From NCBI GenBank assembly GCA_046727175.1, contig JBKPCD010000150.1, forward strand, positions 1-24,184: DNA of 24,184 bases, given 5' to 3'. The position numbers were made by a program, and so were the translations under genes. The notes beneath the pieces are model-generated. The model was given only the letters and a program-made list of their open reading frames with translations, did not search any database and had not been told where the DNA came from. Of the stretch, positions 8,109-15,811 are shown one piece after another. The DNA is from JBKPCD01 sp046727175. GTDB lineage: Bacteria; Acidobacteriota; Vicinamibacteria; Vicinamibacterales; 2-12-FULL-66-21. Position 1 is the first letter of the stretch. Every line of letters starts with the position of its first letter.

Positions 8109-8201
8109 GCCGCCAGGTCTCGCTCCATCCGTCGAGTGGCGGCGTTAGTTTACCTCCTCGTGTGACGCGCTCCCCGAATCCGGGGCGTCCGGTCGAACAC
8201 A

Positions 8202-8227
8202 GGCGGGTCTGAAGACCCTGCCCCACA
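8202..8227 (-). repeat. Intergenic palindrome, GGTCTGAAGACC family, copy 1
   Basis: The core GGTCTGAAGACC (8206-8217) is flanked by GGCG on the left and CTGCCCCACA on the right, the same layout as the copies near 13.1, 15.7 and 18.27 kb. It lies between the hsdR remnant and the end of the 161-aa gene. A second small hairpin, CCCCG/CGGGG, is at 8172-8185. Confidence 0.7.
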
Positions 8228-8320
8228 ACACTCCGGGTTAGGCCTGGCTCCCGCAAGCCAGGTCCGCACAAGTGAATCTCACACGTGAGTTACGGGCAGC
8301 CGAAAGCCAATCGCCATCCT

Positions 8321-8806
8321 TCAGAATCTCACGCGCAACGCGACACCTATCTGGCGCGCAGTGGATTCCGCACCCTTCCTGTAGATCGCCGTCCGGCCGC
8401 TGTGCATCGCGTCGATGCTGGCGCCAATCGCGGCGCCGAGGGCGGTGTCGATGACCAGTGCCGCCGTCGCCTCGCCGGCGTTCCTCGTTCCCGCGTAACA
8501 ACCCAGCGCACACAACGCGGCAAACACGCCGGCACCAATGAGGGCGCCATTCTTCAACGAGTCGCCGCGTCGATCGATCCGAAGCACGTCGGTCAGCGGC
8601 AGATCGACTCGCCGATTGTCGACGAGCATCGACAGCGTTTCCGGCCCGATGTTCAACAGGCGTCCGCGGAGCTCTTCTCCGGACCCGGCATGCGTCACGA
8701 AGATGCGCTCGAGCTGCGGGTGAGACGAACCCGCCTGGGCGTGGGCGGACTGCGGAGAAAGAAGCGCGAGCGCCACGACGACAACGCACGACGAGTTGAC
8801 CTTCAT
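8321..8806 (-). CDS. Secreted protein of unknown function with glycine/alanine-rich C-terminal half (161 aa)
   Basis: The protein has a signal peptide (residues 1-24, ending SAHAQA). A short beta-rich part follows (about 30-80: LRGRLLNIGPETLSMLVDNR, then LPLTDVLRIDRRGDSLKNGA), and then a small-residue hydrophobic region (IGAGVFAALCALGCYAG, AALVIDTALGAAIGASIDAM) that resembles a glycine-zipper or membrane-spanning hairpin. Proteins of this plan are common in Acidobacteriota. A role at the envelope is likely but nothing more specific can be said. GGGAGG lies 5 nt before the ATG. The gene is divergent from the DUF5916 gene at 8923 and shares a 116-nt promoter region with it. Confidence 0.75.
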   Translation of the reverse strand: MKVNSSCVVVVALALLSPQSAHAQAGSSHPQLERIFVTHAGSGEELRGRLLNIGPETLSMLVDNRRVDLPLTDVLRIDRRGDSLKNGALIGAGVFAALCALGCYAGTRNAGEATAALVIDTALGAAIGASIDAMHSGRTAIYRKGAESTARQIGVALRVRF

Positions 8807-8820
8807 GAGACCTCCCGATA

Positions 8821-8858
8821 CTCACGACGATAGCGGCGAGCGGGCAACGAGTCGTGAG
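8821..8858. promoter_or_regulatory. 8-bp inverted repeat in a divergent promoter region
   Basis: CTCACGAC (8821-8828) and GTCGTGAG (8851-8858) form a perfect inverted repeat with a 22-nt spacer, centre to centre three helical turns apart. It sits between the divergent starts at 8806 and 8923 and could be an operator; no regulator is implied by the sequence. Confidence 0.3.
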
Positions 8859-8922
8859 CAAAGGCTGAGAAAGCCTGAAAGTCCTTCGCAACTGCCCGCG
8901 GTACCTGCCCGTCTAACCTCTT

Positions 8923-11199
8923 ATGCGGAACGCCGGGGGCGGAAGGGAAAGCGATAACTCGAGGTTGGCGTGGAGCCAGGTGGCCTCGCCGATGGTGCTG
9001 GCGTCCCTGCTGCTGATCGGCGGTACGAGCGCGGCCGCTGAAAGCCGAACGAGTGGCGCAGATCGTCGAGACGGCGCTGCGGCGGAGCTGCGACCGGTCC
9101 GTGCGGCGCAGGCTCCCGTCATCGACGGCATCCTCGACGACGACGTGTGGCACGAGCCTCCGCTCGAGACGGGCGAATGGCTCTCCTACAATCCGCTGCA
9201 CGGCAACGCGATCCCGCAGAAGACGAAAGTCTGGGTCGCGTACGACGCCAGCTATCTGTACTTCGCGTTTCAATGCGACGATCCGGAACCGGCGCGGATC
9301 AAGACGTCGGTCACCCGGCGCGACAACATCTGGGCCGATGACTGGGTTGGGCTCAGCCTGGATGCACTTGGAACGGGCCAGCTCTCCTACCACCTGATGG
9401 TGAACCCGAGCGGCGTGCAGCTCGACATGCTGAACAGCGTCGCCGGTGGCGAGGACCAATCTCCCGATTACATCTGGGACAGCGCGGGCCGCCTGAACGA
9501 TTCAGGCTACGCCGTCGAAATTCGACTGCCACTCCAGACGATCCGGTTTCGCGGCGGATACGACGTCCGGATGGGCATTCTGTTCTGGCGCCGCGTCAGT
9601 CGCGCGGGCGTCTCGGTGTCATGGCCGCCGCTCGAGCCCGGTAAATGGGTCTTCGAGAAACACGCCTCCTTGATCTTCAGCGAGCTGCAGCCGCGACTGA
9701 CACGTGAAGCGATTCCTTCCACCACCTACACACGAAACCAAACGAGGGCGGAACCGACACGTTGGGCGAAAGCCGACGATGAGGGCGATCTCGGCCTGAG
9801 CGCGAAGTACGGGCTCACGCCGACGATCACGCTCGATGCGACGATCAACCCGGACTTCAGCCAGGTGGAGAGCGATGCCTTCCAGGTGGAAGTCAACCAG
9901 CGCTTTCCGATCTTCTTCTCGGAAAAGCGTCCGTTCTTCATGGAAGGCGCAGGCATCTTCACGCTCGCGGGCCAAGGGAACGACAACAGCCTGCAGCGTG
10001 CCGTCCACACGCGGCAGATCGTGGACCCCGTCTTCGGAGCGAAGCTGACCGGAAGCACCGGCCGGATGACGTTCGGCACGCTGACGGCGCTCGATCAGGG
10101 ACCCGGCCGCAACCTGCCACTAGGCGACCCGGACGCGGGAAAAGATCGTCTGTTCAACATCGTCCGCGGACAGTACAGCCTCGGGCCGAGCAACTACGTC
10201 GGAGGCATTGCCATCGACACTGAATTCGCCGGCGGCTTCAACCGGGTCGTGGGCGCCGATCTGTCATGGCGCGTGAACTCGACGCAGCGGTTGAGCGGAT
10301 TCCTCCTCGCGTCCGCGTCGAGAGCGCCGCACGCAGCCGAAGGAAAGTCCGGGATCGGCGCGCAGGCCGGTTACGAATACAGCACACGCCGCTGGACACT
10401 CGTCGGCTACGGCGAGCATTACGACGAAGACTTCGAGATGCAGACGGCGTTCATCAACCGCGTCGGCATCACGAGCGGATGGGGGTACGCCGAGTACAGC
10501 TTCTATCCGGACAGGAAGAAACATCCCTGGCTGATGCGGATTCAGCCTTTCTCGTTTACTCAAGGCGGAAGCGATCGCAACACGCGGGGAGACGATCTCC
10601 TCGAGGTTGTCGGGGTCAAGGTCAGCCTGACGCGACAGGGCTTCTTGCGCGTGGACCGGTTCGATGGGTTCGAGTCGTGGGCCGGGCAACGGTTCGATCG
10701 CGGCAACTGGCGAGCCCTGGGAAGCGTGCAGCTTTATCGCTGGCTGTCGATGGACGGACAGCTTTTGATTGGCAAGGCCGTTTTCTATGATCCGAGCGAG
10801 CCCTTTCAAGGACATATCAAAGACGAGCGGATTGCCGCAACGCTGCAGCCGAACGGCCGCTTCTCGCAGGCGTTCGAGTACCGACACGTCGCGTTCGATC
10901 GCGAGGCCACGGGCGAACGCGTCTACGATCTCGACATTCTCTACAGCCGGACGACGTACCAGTTCTCACGGCAGTTCTTCATCAGGGGCATCGAGCAGTT
11001 CGACAGCTCCAGGTATCGCGTGCTCACGGATTTCCTCGCGTCGTACGAGCTCAGGCCCGGAACGGTCGTCTACATGGGATACGGCTCGTTGATCGAACGC
11101 CGCGACTTCGTGAACGGCGGGTGGATCCTGGGAAGTGGCAACTACACGACGAGCCAACGCGGCTTGTTCTTCAAGGCCTCGTACCTCCATCGTTTCTGA
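8923..11199 (+). CDS. CBM9-like plus DUF5916 outer-membrane beta-barrel protein
   Basis: This is a 758-aa protein. A hydrophobic export segment (MVLASLLLIGG, ending SAAA) lies at residues 24-40, so ATG 8992 is an alternative start. Residues about 58-245 are a CBM9/DOMON-like beta-sandwich (APVIDGILDDDVWHEPPLET, FAFQCDDPEPARIKTSVTRR, DDWVGLSLDA, GYAVEIRLPLQTIRF). The rest is DUF5916, with its signature FSQVESDAFQVEVNQRFPIF, FFSEKRPFFMEGAGIF and a series of amphipathic strands ending in Phe (KASYLHRF), typical of an outer-membrane barrel. Members are widespread in Bacteroidota and Acidobacteriota and often stand near carbohydrate or peptide uptake genes, but their function is not established. 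It is monocistronic here. There is no clear Shine-Dalgarno. Confidence 0.88.
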   Translation: MRNAGGGRESDNSRLAWSQVASPMVLASLLLIGGTSAAAESRTSGADRRDGAAAELRPVRAAQAPVIDGILDDDVWHEPPLETGEWLSYNPLHGNAIPQKTKVWVAYDASYLYFAFQCDDPEPARIKTSVTRRDNIWADDWVGLSLDALGTGQLSYHLMVNPSGVQLDMLNSVAGGEDQSPDYIWDSAGRLNDSGYAVEIRLPLQTIRFRGGYDVRMGILFWRRVSRAGVSVSWPPLEPGKWVFEKHASLIFSELQPRLTREAIPSTTYTRNQTRAEPTRWAKADDEGDLGLSAKYGLTPTITLDATINPDFSQVESDAFQVEVNQRFPIFFSEKRPFFMEGAGIFTLAGQGNDNSLQRAVHTRQIVDPVFGAKLTGSTGRMTFGTLTALDQGPGRNLPLGDPDAGKDRLFNIVRGQYSLGPSNYVGGIAIDTEFAGGFNRVVGADLSWRVNSTQRLSGFLLASASRAPHAAEGKSGIGAQAGYEYSTRRWTLVGYGEHYDEDFEMQTAFINRVGITSGWGYAEYSFYPDRKKHPWLMRIQPFSFTQGGSDRNTRGDDLLEVVGVKVSLTRQGFLRVDRFDGFESWAGQRFDRGNWRALGSVQLYRWLSMDGQLLIGKAVFYDPSEPFQGHIKDERIAATLQPNGRFSQAFEYRHVAFDREATGERVYDLDILYSRTTYQFSRQFFIRGIEQFDSSRYRVLTDFLASYELRPGTVVYMGYGSLIERRDFVNGGWILGSGNYTTSQRGLFFKASYLHRF

Positions 11200-11248
11200 C
11201 AGACTGCGCTGTGCCGTGCGAACCTGTTCAAGGTCGGCGCACCTTCGC

Positions 11249-11298
11249 AGGAGTTCAGGAGATCAGAAGACAATTCCAGACAATTCTCCTGACCTCCT
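11249..11298. promoter_or_regulatory. Long imperfect inverted repeat enclosing a 10-bp direct repeat
   Basis: Arms 11249-11262 and 11285-11298 pair at 13 of 14 positions (AGGAG-T-TCAGGAGA against TCTCCTGA-C-CTCCT). The 22-nt loop carries AGACAATTC at 11268-11276, repeated at 11278-11286, exactly 10 bp apart. It lies between the DUF5916 stop and the PHP gene start. There is no T-run, so it is not a standard intrinsic terminator; an operator or leader structure is possible. Confidence 0.5.
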
Positions 11299-11351
11299 CA
11301 TCTCGTGTGAAGATGGGCAGTGACCTGGACGTACCATGGTGAGAGCACACC

Positions 11352-12503
11352 ATGGCACCAACCGGCGACTCGAGCGATCGTCCCGACACGAACAGCCTGA
11401 TCGCGGCGCTCCTGCGCGACATGGCGTCGGTACAGCGGTCGACGCAGAGCCGCTGGGGATACAAGCGCGCCGCAGCGGCAATCCTGAACCTCGATCGTCC
11501 GATCGAAGCCTTCCTCAAGCCGGATGGAACACTCGAGAAGATCAGGGACATTGGTCCTTCGTCCAGCAGAATCATCTACGAGGTCCTGAAGACCGGCGGA
11601 TCGCCGACAGTCGAGCAGGCGATCGCCGGCAGCCCTCGGCGAGGCGAGGTCGAGAGCAGCCGCGACTTCCGCGGGAACTTCCTGAGTCAGGCGCAAGTCG
11701 TCGCCGCCCTCTCGGACACGGCACTGGAAGGACCGAGTGCGAGCGATTATCGCGGCGACCTCCAGATGCACTCGGAGTGGAGCGATGGATCCGCCACTCT
11801 GGGGCGCATCGTCGACGGGTGCCTCGCGCGCGGATACTCGTACTGCGCGGTGACCGATCATTCGTACGGTCTGCCGGTCGCGCGTGGCATGTCGATGGTC
11901 GAGGTCGCGCGACAGCACAAGGAGATCGACCGGATCAACCGCCGCTATCGCGGACGGTTTCGCATGCTGAAGGGCATCGAGGCCAACATTCGGGCGGACG
12001 GTCAGGTCGACATGACAAACGAAGAGCTCGCGATGTTCGAGCTCGTCGTCGCGGCGCCACACTCGGCGCTTCGGACGAGCACCGATCAAACGATGAGGAT
12101 GATCGGCGCCGTGTCCAACCCGCGCGTGCGCATTCTCGGCCACCCGCGCGGCCGCAAGTACGGATCCCGACCCGGCGTCTCGGCCAACTGGCTGCGTGTA
12201 TTCGAGGCAGCCGCAGCGGCGCAGGTTGCGGTCGAGATCGACGGCGATCCGTCGCGACAGGATCTCGACTTCGAGCTCGCGTCGCAAGCAGTCGCCGCGG
12301 GCTGCCTGATCGCAATCGACAGCGACGCCCATTCTGTCGCGGAGCTTCAGTACGTCGAGATTGGCCTCGCGCACGCGCGGCTCGCCGGGGTTCCGCGCGA
12401 TCGCGTGATCAACACGTGGCCGCTCGATGCGCTGCTCGATTGGGCTCGCCGGGATCGGTCGCGACGGCGCTCGTCAAATTCCCGAAAACCGAAGCGCGCT
12501 TAG
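11352..12503 (+). CDS. PHP-domain phosphoesterase with PolX-like helix-hairpin-helix N-terminus
   Basis: A 383-aa protein. Residues about 14-92 are a helical region of the kind that precedes PolX polymerases (LIAALLRDMASVQRS, then LEKIRDIGPSSSRIIYEVLK with a helix-hairpin-helix GPS turn). Residues 134-375 are a PHP metal-dependent phosphoesterase: DLQMHSEWSDG (Q138, H140), AVTDHSYG (D169, H170), KGIEAN (E210), APHS (H237), GHPRGR (H264) and IDSDAH (D325, H327). There is no polymerase domain, so this is a stand-alone PHP protein, perhaps a histidinol-phosphatase-like or nuclease-type hydrolase acting in DNA repair or nucleotide clean-up. The first HxH motif has Gln in place of His, which I recall in related proteins too. 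ATG 11352 is chosen because the HhH part begins soon after it. Confidence 0.83.
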   Translation: MAPTGDSSDRPDTNSLIAALLRDMASVQRSTQSRWGYKRAAAAILNLDRPIEAFLKPDGTLEKIRDIGPSSSRIIYEVLKTGGSPTVEQAIAGSPRRGEVESSRDFRGNFLSQAQVVAALSDTALEGPSASDYRGDLQMHSEWSDGSATLGRIVDGCLARGYSYCAVTDHSYGLPVARGMSMVEVARQHKEIDRINRRYRGRFRMLKGIEANIRADGQVDMTNEELAMFELVVAAPHSALRTSTDQTMRMIGAVSNPRVRILGHPRGRKYGSRPGVSANWLRVFEAAAAAQVAVEIDGDPSRQDLDFELASQAVAAGCLIAIDSDAHSVAELQYVEIGLAHARLAGVPRDRVINTWPLDALLDWARRDRSRRRSSNSRKPKRA

Positions 12504-12550
12504 CTGCCTCCGATCCGCGTAATCCGCGGAAATCTGCGAGAATACGCGTT

Positions 12551-13030
12551 TCACGATTCGTCGGCGCTCGGACCGTAGATTGCCGGAACCTTCGCGCCCA
12601 TTGGCCGAAGATACGTCGACAACTGACCGCGATGATGGATCTGATCGAGGAGGAATCCCCACGCCATCTCGTGACCGGGCGACTTCATCACTTCCTGGCC
12701 CTGATACAGGAAGGGCACCGGCCTCTCCCAGCGGGACACTTCGATACTTCGCAGCTTCGCTGTCGCGGTGTCGTGCTCGCGATCGTAGGTGTCCAGGATT
12801 TCTTTGATCGTCGATGGCGGAGGAACATCGACCCACTCGAACGTGCCGTTTGCAAGGCCGTCAGCGAGGGCAATCTCCTCCTGAACGATCAACCACGCGA
12901 GCTCGCGCGCCGTCCGCGCCTTCGGATCCGCGCGATACTCGCATTGCTCCTGCGGGACCCGGCCGATTACCTTCCGGGTCGCCGGCGCTTCCTTGTCCCA
13001 GTACTTGAGGAAGAACTCCTTCAAATCCAC
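12551..13030 (-). CDS. DinB-fold four-helix protein
   Basis: This is a 159-aa soluble protein with the size and helix plan of DinB/YfiT-type putative metal-dependent hydrolases or thiol transferases. Helix 1 is FFLKYWDKEAPATRKVIGRV. Helix 2 is ARELAWLIVQEEIALADGL, a mid-region WVDVPPPSTIKEIL is followed by helix 3, and the signature closing helix is GFLLDQIHHRGQLSTYLRPM with HHRGQ as the typical metal-binding HxxxQ/H part. The first family histidine, usually in helix 2, seems to be replaced (LAWL), so metal binding may be altered. The gene follows the ADOP permease at 13151 in the same direction, 120 nt away. A run resembling a common intergenic phrase (CGCGTAATCCGCGG) lies just beyond its stop at about 12514-12530. 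Confidence 0.8.
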   Translation of the reverse strand: MDLKEFFLKYWDKEAPATRKVIGRVPQEQCEYRADPKARTARELAWLIVQEEIALADGLANGTFEWVDVPPPSTIKEILDTYDREHDTATAKLRSIEVSRWERPVPFLYQGQEVMKSPGHEMAWGFLLDQIHHRGQLSTYLRPMGAKVPAIYGPSADES

Positions 13031-13103
13031 GTCTACCTCCGCGAAGCAACAAAAGCCGCAGTTTAGGCGAACAAACGTCGAAAGTCAACGGCCTTGGAGC
13101 GAT

Positions 13104-13130
13104 GGCGCGGTCTGAAGACCTCGCCCTACA
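13104..13130 (-). repeat. Intergenic palindrome, GGTCTGAAGACC family, copy 2
   Basis: GGCGCGGTCTGAAGACC followed by TCGCCCTACA. The core is at 13109-13120 and the right end has the CCCTACA flank. It lies 20 nt past the stop of the ADOP permease at 13151, on its downstream side. Confidence 0.75.
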
Positions 13131-13150
13131 ATCACGTGGACTCTCCAGCG

Positions 13151-15631
13151 TTACTCCTGCCGAAGCGCGATCATCGGATCGACGCGCATGGCGCGACGTG
13201 CGGGAAGGTATCCCGCGGCGACGGCAATCAGGCCGAGGACGCTGGCTGCAACGAGGAGCGCCGCCGGTTGGGTTCCGGTTACGCCAAACAAAAACGTACC
13301 GAACACGCGCGTCGAGACGACCGCGAAGGGAATCCCGATGACGATCCCCGCAATCGCAAGCCGGATGGTACGGTGCATGACGGTAACGAAGACTTGTTTT
13401 GTCGACGCGCCAAGCGCCAGCCGGACGGCAAGCTCGCGCGTTCGTCGCGCGACCGCGTAGCTGACGACGGCGTAGAGGCCTAGGGCGGCGAGCAACGACC
13501 CGAGGGTACTGAGCCCTCCACCGAGCGCTGCAACGAGCCGCTCCTGACGAAGCGAGTCGTCCATTCGCTCGCGCATCGTCTGCTCTCGGAACACAGGTAT
13601 CGCGGGATCGAGCGCATGTACTTCCCGAACGACGATCGGCAGGAGGCTGCGTGAGCCACGGTCGCTTCTCAGGTGAAGCGTCATCATGCTTCGGAACGCC
13701 TGCGCGTGCGGGCGGTACACGACACGGCGAGGCGCCTCGCGAAGGTCGAGATACTTTGCATCAGGAACGACACCCACCACTTCGGTATCGGCGGGTCCGT
13801 TCCGGCCCGATCCAATCCGGCGACCAATCGGATTGGCGCTCCCGAAGAAGAAGCGCGCCGCCGTCTCGCTGATGACGGCCACGTTCATCCGGCCAGGCCC
13901 GTCCTGTGTCCCGAAGTCGCGGCCGATCCGAAGCGGCAGGCCGACAGCGTCGAAATACCCCGGCGTCACGATGTTCAGCCAGACCGTCGCATCCTCGTTG
14001 GGCTCCAGGTTCTGACGGTCCGCGTGCATCGATGTGTTCGTGAAGCGCGTGCCCGGATCGAGCACCGCACTGAGCGAGCCGTAGCTGGCGAAGCCGACCG
14101 CGCGCACGCCGGGCTGCTGCGCGAGCGCTCCGCGGAGCGATTCGTAGAAGGCGCGGGTTCGATCCTGCGAGTACCCGCTCTTGACCGGGTCCATCGCCGC
14201 CAGCAGCACGTTGCCTTGTTGAAAGCCTGTCTCCACGGACCTCAGGTTGTGCAGCGATCGGCCTGACTGAAGGGCCGCACACACGAGAACGATTGAGAGG
14301 GCGACCTGCGCCGTGCTCAACAGCGTCTGTGCATCGATCCCGTGCAGAAGACCCAGACGGTCGACCGTGTCGCGTCGCAGCGACTCGTACAGGTCACGCC
14401 GGACGACAAGTCGGCCAGGAATGAGACCGAACACGATGCTCGCAAACAGGACGACAGCGGTCGTGAAGAGGAAGGCTCGAGCGTCGGGCGAGAATTGCCA
14501 GGCGGACGCAGTCGCTGGGAGAAACCACAGCAGCGTTCGACCGAGCGCGATGGAAACACACCAGCCGAGCGCGCCGCCAGCGGCTCCGAGGACGACGCAT
14601 TCCGTGAACACCTGACGCGCCATGCGCCGGGGTGTCGCACCTTGAGAGAGCCGGATGGCCATTTCGCGCTGGCGCGCGATGCCGCGTCCGAGCAGGAGAT
14701 TGCCGACATTGGCACATGCGATTGTCAGGAGCACACCAACTGCGCCGAGCAGAATCACGAGCGGTCGACTGTATTGCGCTCGCAGAAGCGACAGCCCCTT
14801 CGATGCCGGGTACAGCCTGAGCACGGAACGATCGCTGGATCCTTGCGGCGCGATCGACTGCGTCCATTGACGGAAAGCCGACGTCAACGTCGCCTCGATC
14901 GCTGCTGTCGGTGTACCCGCCGGAACCCTCAAGGACAGCTCGATGTAGTTGTTCTGCTTCGTCGGATCCATGCCGCCTGACAACTGCTGCGTCATGCTGA
15001 TCGGCGCCCAGAGATCGGGAGTGAACCCGGGCCGCGTGCCGAAGAACCGTTCGGGCATGACACCGACAATCGTGTACGGGTAGCCATTCAACTGGATCGT
15101 CTGGCCGACGGCGTCTGTCCTGCCGCCGAACGCTCGTTGCCATGCAGCGTGGCTCAGCACGACAACCGGATTGGCGCCCACGACGCGGTCGTCTTCGTCC
15201 GACACCGCACGTCCGATGGATGCTGCGACACCCAGCACGCTGAAGTAGTTGCCGGACACCAGCTCCGCGCGCACCCGCTCGGTCGCTCCGGTTCCGGCGA
15301 GGTTCACCCCCGACGATACAACCGTGCTCGACGCAATGAGCTGTGCGAACACGGGCTTTTCGCGCAGCTGTCTGTAGAACATGTACGAAACGTAAAGAGG
15401 TGTCACGTCGAGCGTTGACGACGATCCCGGCCCAACCGCATACAGCTCCGCGGGCGCGCGAACAGGTAGCGGGCGCAGGAGCAACACGTCGAAGAACGTG
15501 AACACAGCGGTAGCAGCGCCAATGCTCAGCATCAGCGAGATCAGCGCAGCGGCACTGACTGCCGGACTGTTTCGCCAAAGTCGGACCGCGTGCCGCACAT
15601 CCCGTCCGATGCTCCGTGCGAGCTCTTTCAT
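13151..15631 (-). CDS. ADOP-type orphan FtsX/MacB permease (826 aa)
   Basis: Acidobacterial duplicated orphan permeases have two MacB_PCD/FtsX units in one chain and no cognate ATPase beside them. Here the first membrane helix is at about 25-50 (ALISLMLSIGAATAVFTFFD), then a large extracytoplasmic MacB_PCD domain (about 55-245, e.g. ELVSGNYFSVLGVAASIGRA). An FtsX membrane bundle follows (about 285-400, VLLTIACANVGNLLLGRGIA), a further helix near 435-460, a second periplasmic domain (about 475-690), and a final FtsX bundle with TRELAVRLALGAST, ending PARRAMRVDPMIALRQE. GAGGAG stands 5 nt before ATG. Role: unknown; MacB relatives work in drug, toxin or lipoprotein export and mechanotransmission. 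A sister gene lies just upstream and a palindrome repeat just downstream. Confidence 0.9.
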   Translation of the reverse strand: MKELARSIGRDVRHAVRLWRNSPAVSAAALISLMLSIGAATAVFTFFDVLLLRPLPVRAPAELYAVGPGSSSTLDVTPLYVSYMFYRQLREKPVFAQLIASSTVVSSGVNLAGTGATERVRAELVSGNYFSVLGVAASIGRAVSDEDDRVVGANPVVVLSHAAWQRAFGGRTDAVGQTIQLNGYPYTIVGVMPERFFGTRPGFTPDLWAPISMTQQLSGGMDPTKQNNYIELSLRVPAGTPTAAIEATLTSAFRQWTQSIAPQGSSDRSVLRLYPASKGLSLLRAQYSRPLVILLGAVGVLLTIACANVGNLLLGRGIARQREMAIRLSQGATPRRMARQVFTECVVLGAAGGALGWCVSIALGRTLLWFLPATASAWQFSPDARAFLFTTAVVLFASIVFGLIPGRLVVRRDLYESLRRDTVDRLGLLHGIDAQTLLSTAQVALSIVLVCAALQSGRSLHNLRSVETGFQQGNVLLAAMDPVKSGYSQDRTRAFYESLRGALAQQPGVRAVGFASYGSLSAVLDPGTRFTNTSMHADRQNLEPNEDATVWLNIVTPGYFDAVGLPLRIGRDFGTQDGPGRMNVAVISETAARFFFGSANPIGRRIGSGRNGPADTEVVGVVPDAKYLDLREAPRRVVYRPHAQAFRSMMTLHLRSDRGSRSLLPIVVREVHALDPAIPVFREQTMRERMDDSLRQERLVAALGGGLSTLGSLLAALGLYAVVSYAVARRTRELAVRLALGASTKQVFVTVMHRTIRLAIAGIVIGIPFAVVSTRVFGTFLFGVTGTQPAALLVAASVLGLIAVAAGYLPARRAMRVDPMIALRQE

Positions 15632-15725
15632 ACCGGCTCCTCAGACCGCTCGGCTGGGTTCAATCGCCCAACCTCGGAACTTGGACGGAGATCATCATCC
15701 TCAGGTTGACGACGCTGGGTGGTGC

Positions 15726-15783
15726 GGCGCGGTCTGAAGACCGCGCCCTACAGCATTGTAGGGCGGGGCTTTCAAGCCCCGCC
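15726..15783. repeat. Double intergenic palindrome, two GGTCTGAAGACC-type units tail to tail
   Basis: Unit A (15726-15747) is a perfect 22-nt palindrome with core GGTCTGAAGACC. Unit B (15762-15783) is a perfect 22-nt palindrome with core GGGGCTTTCAAGCCCC. They are joined by CCCTACA-GCAT-TGTAGGG (15746-15763), itself a perfect inverted repeat, so the CCCTACA flank of A faces that of B. The pair lies between the two ADOP genes, about 30 nt past the stop of the one at 15812. Confidence 0.85.
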
Positions 15784-15811
15784 TCGAACGGCATCACGCC
15801 AATTGTTAGCG

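Noticed and set aside
11336..13066. Long plus-strand frame of 576 codons
   Set aside because: It is an Arg/Ser-rich out-of-phase reading of the PHP gene and of the DinB gene's opposite strand, with no domain and no sensible hydrophobic pattern.
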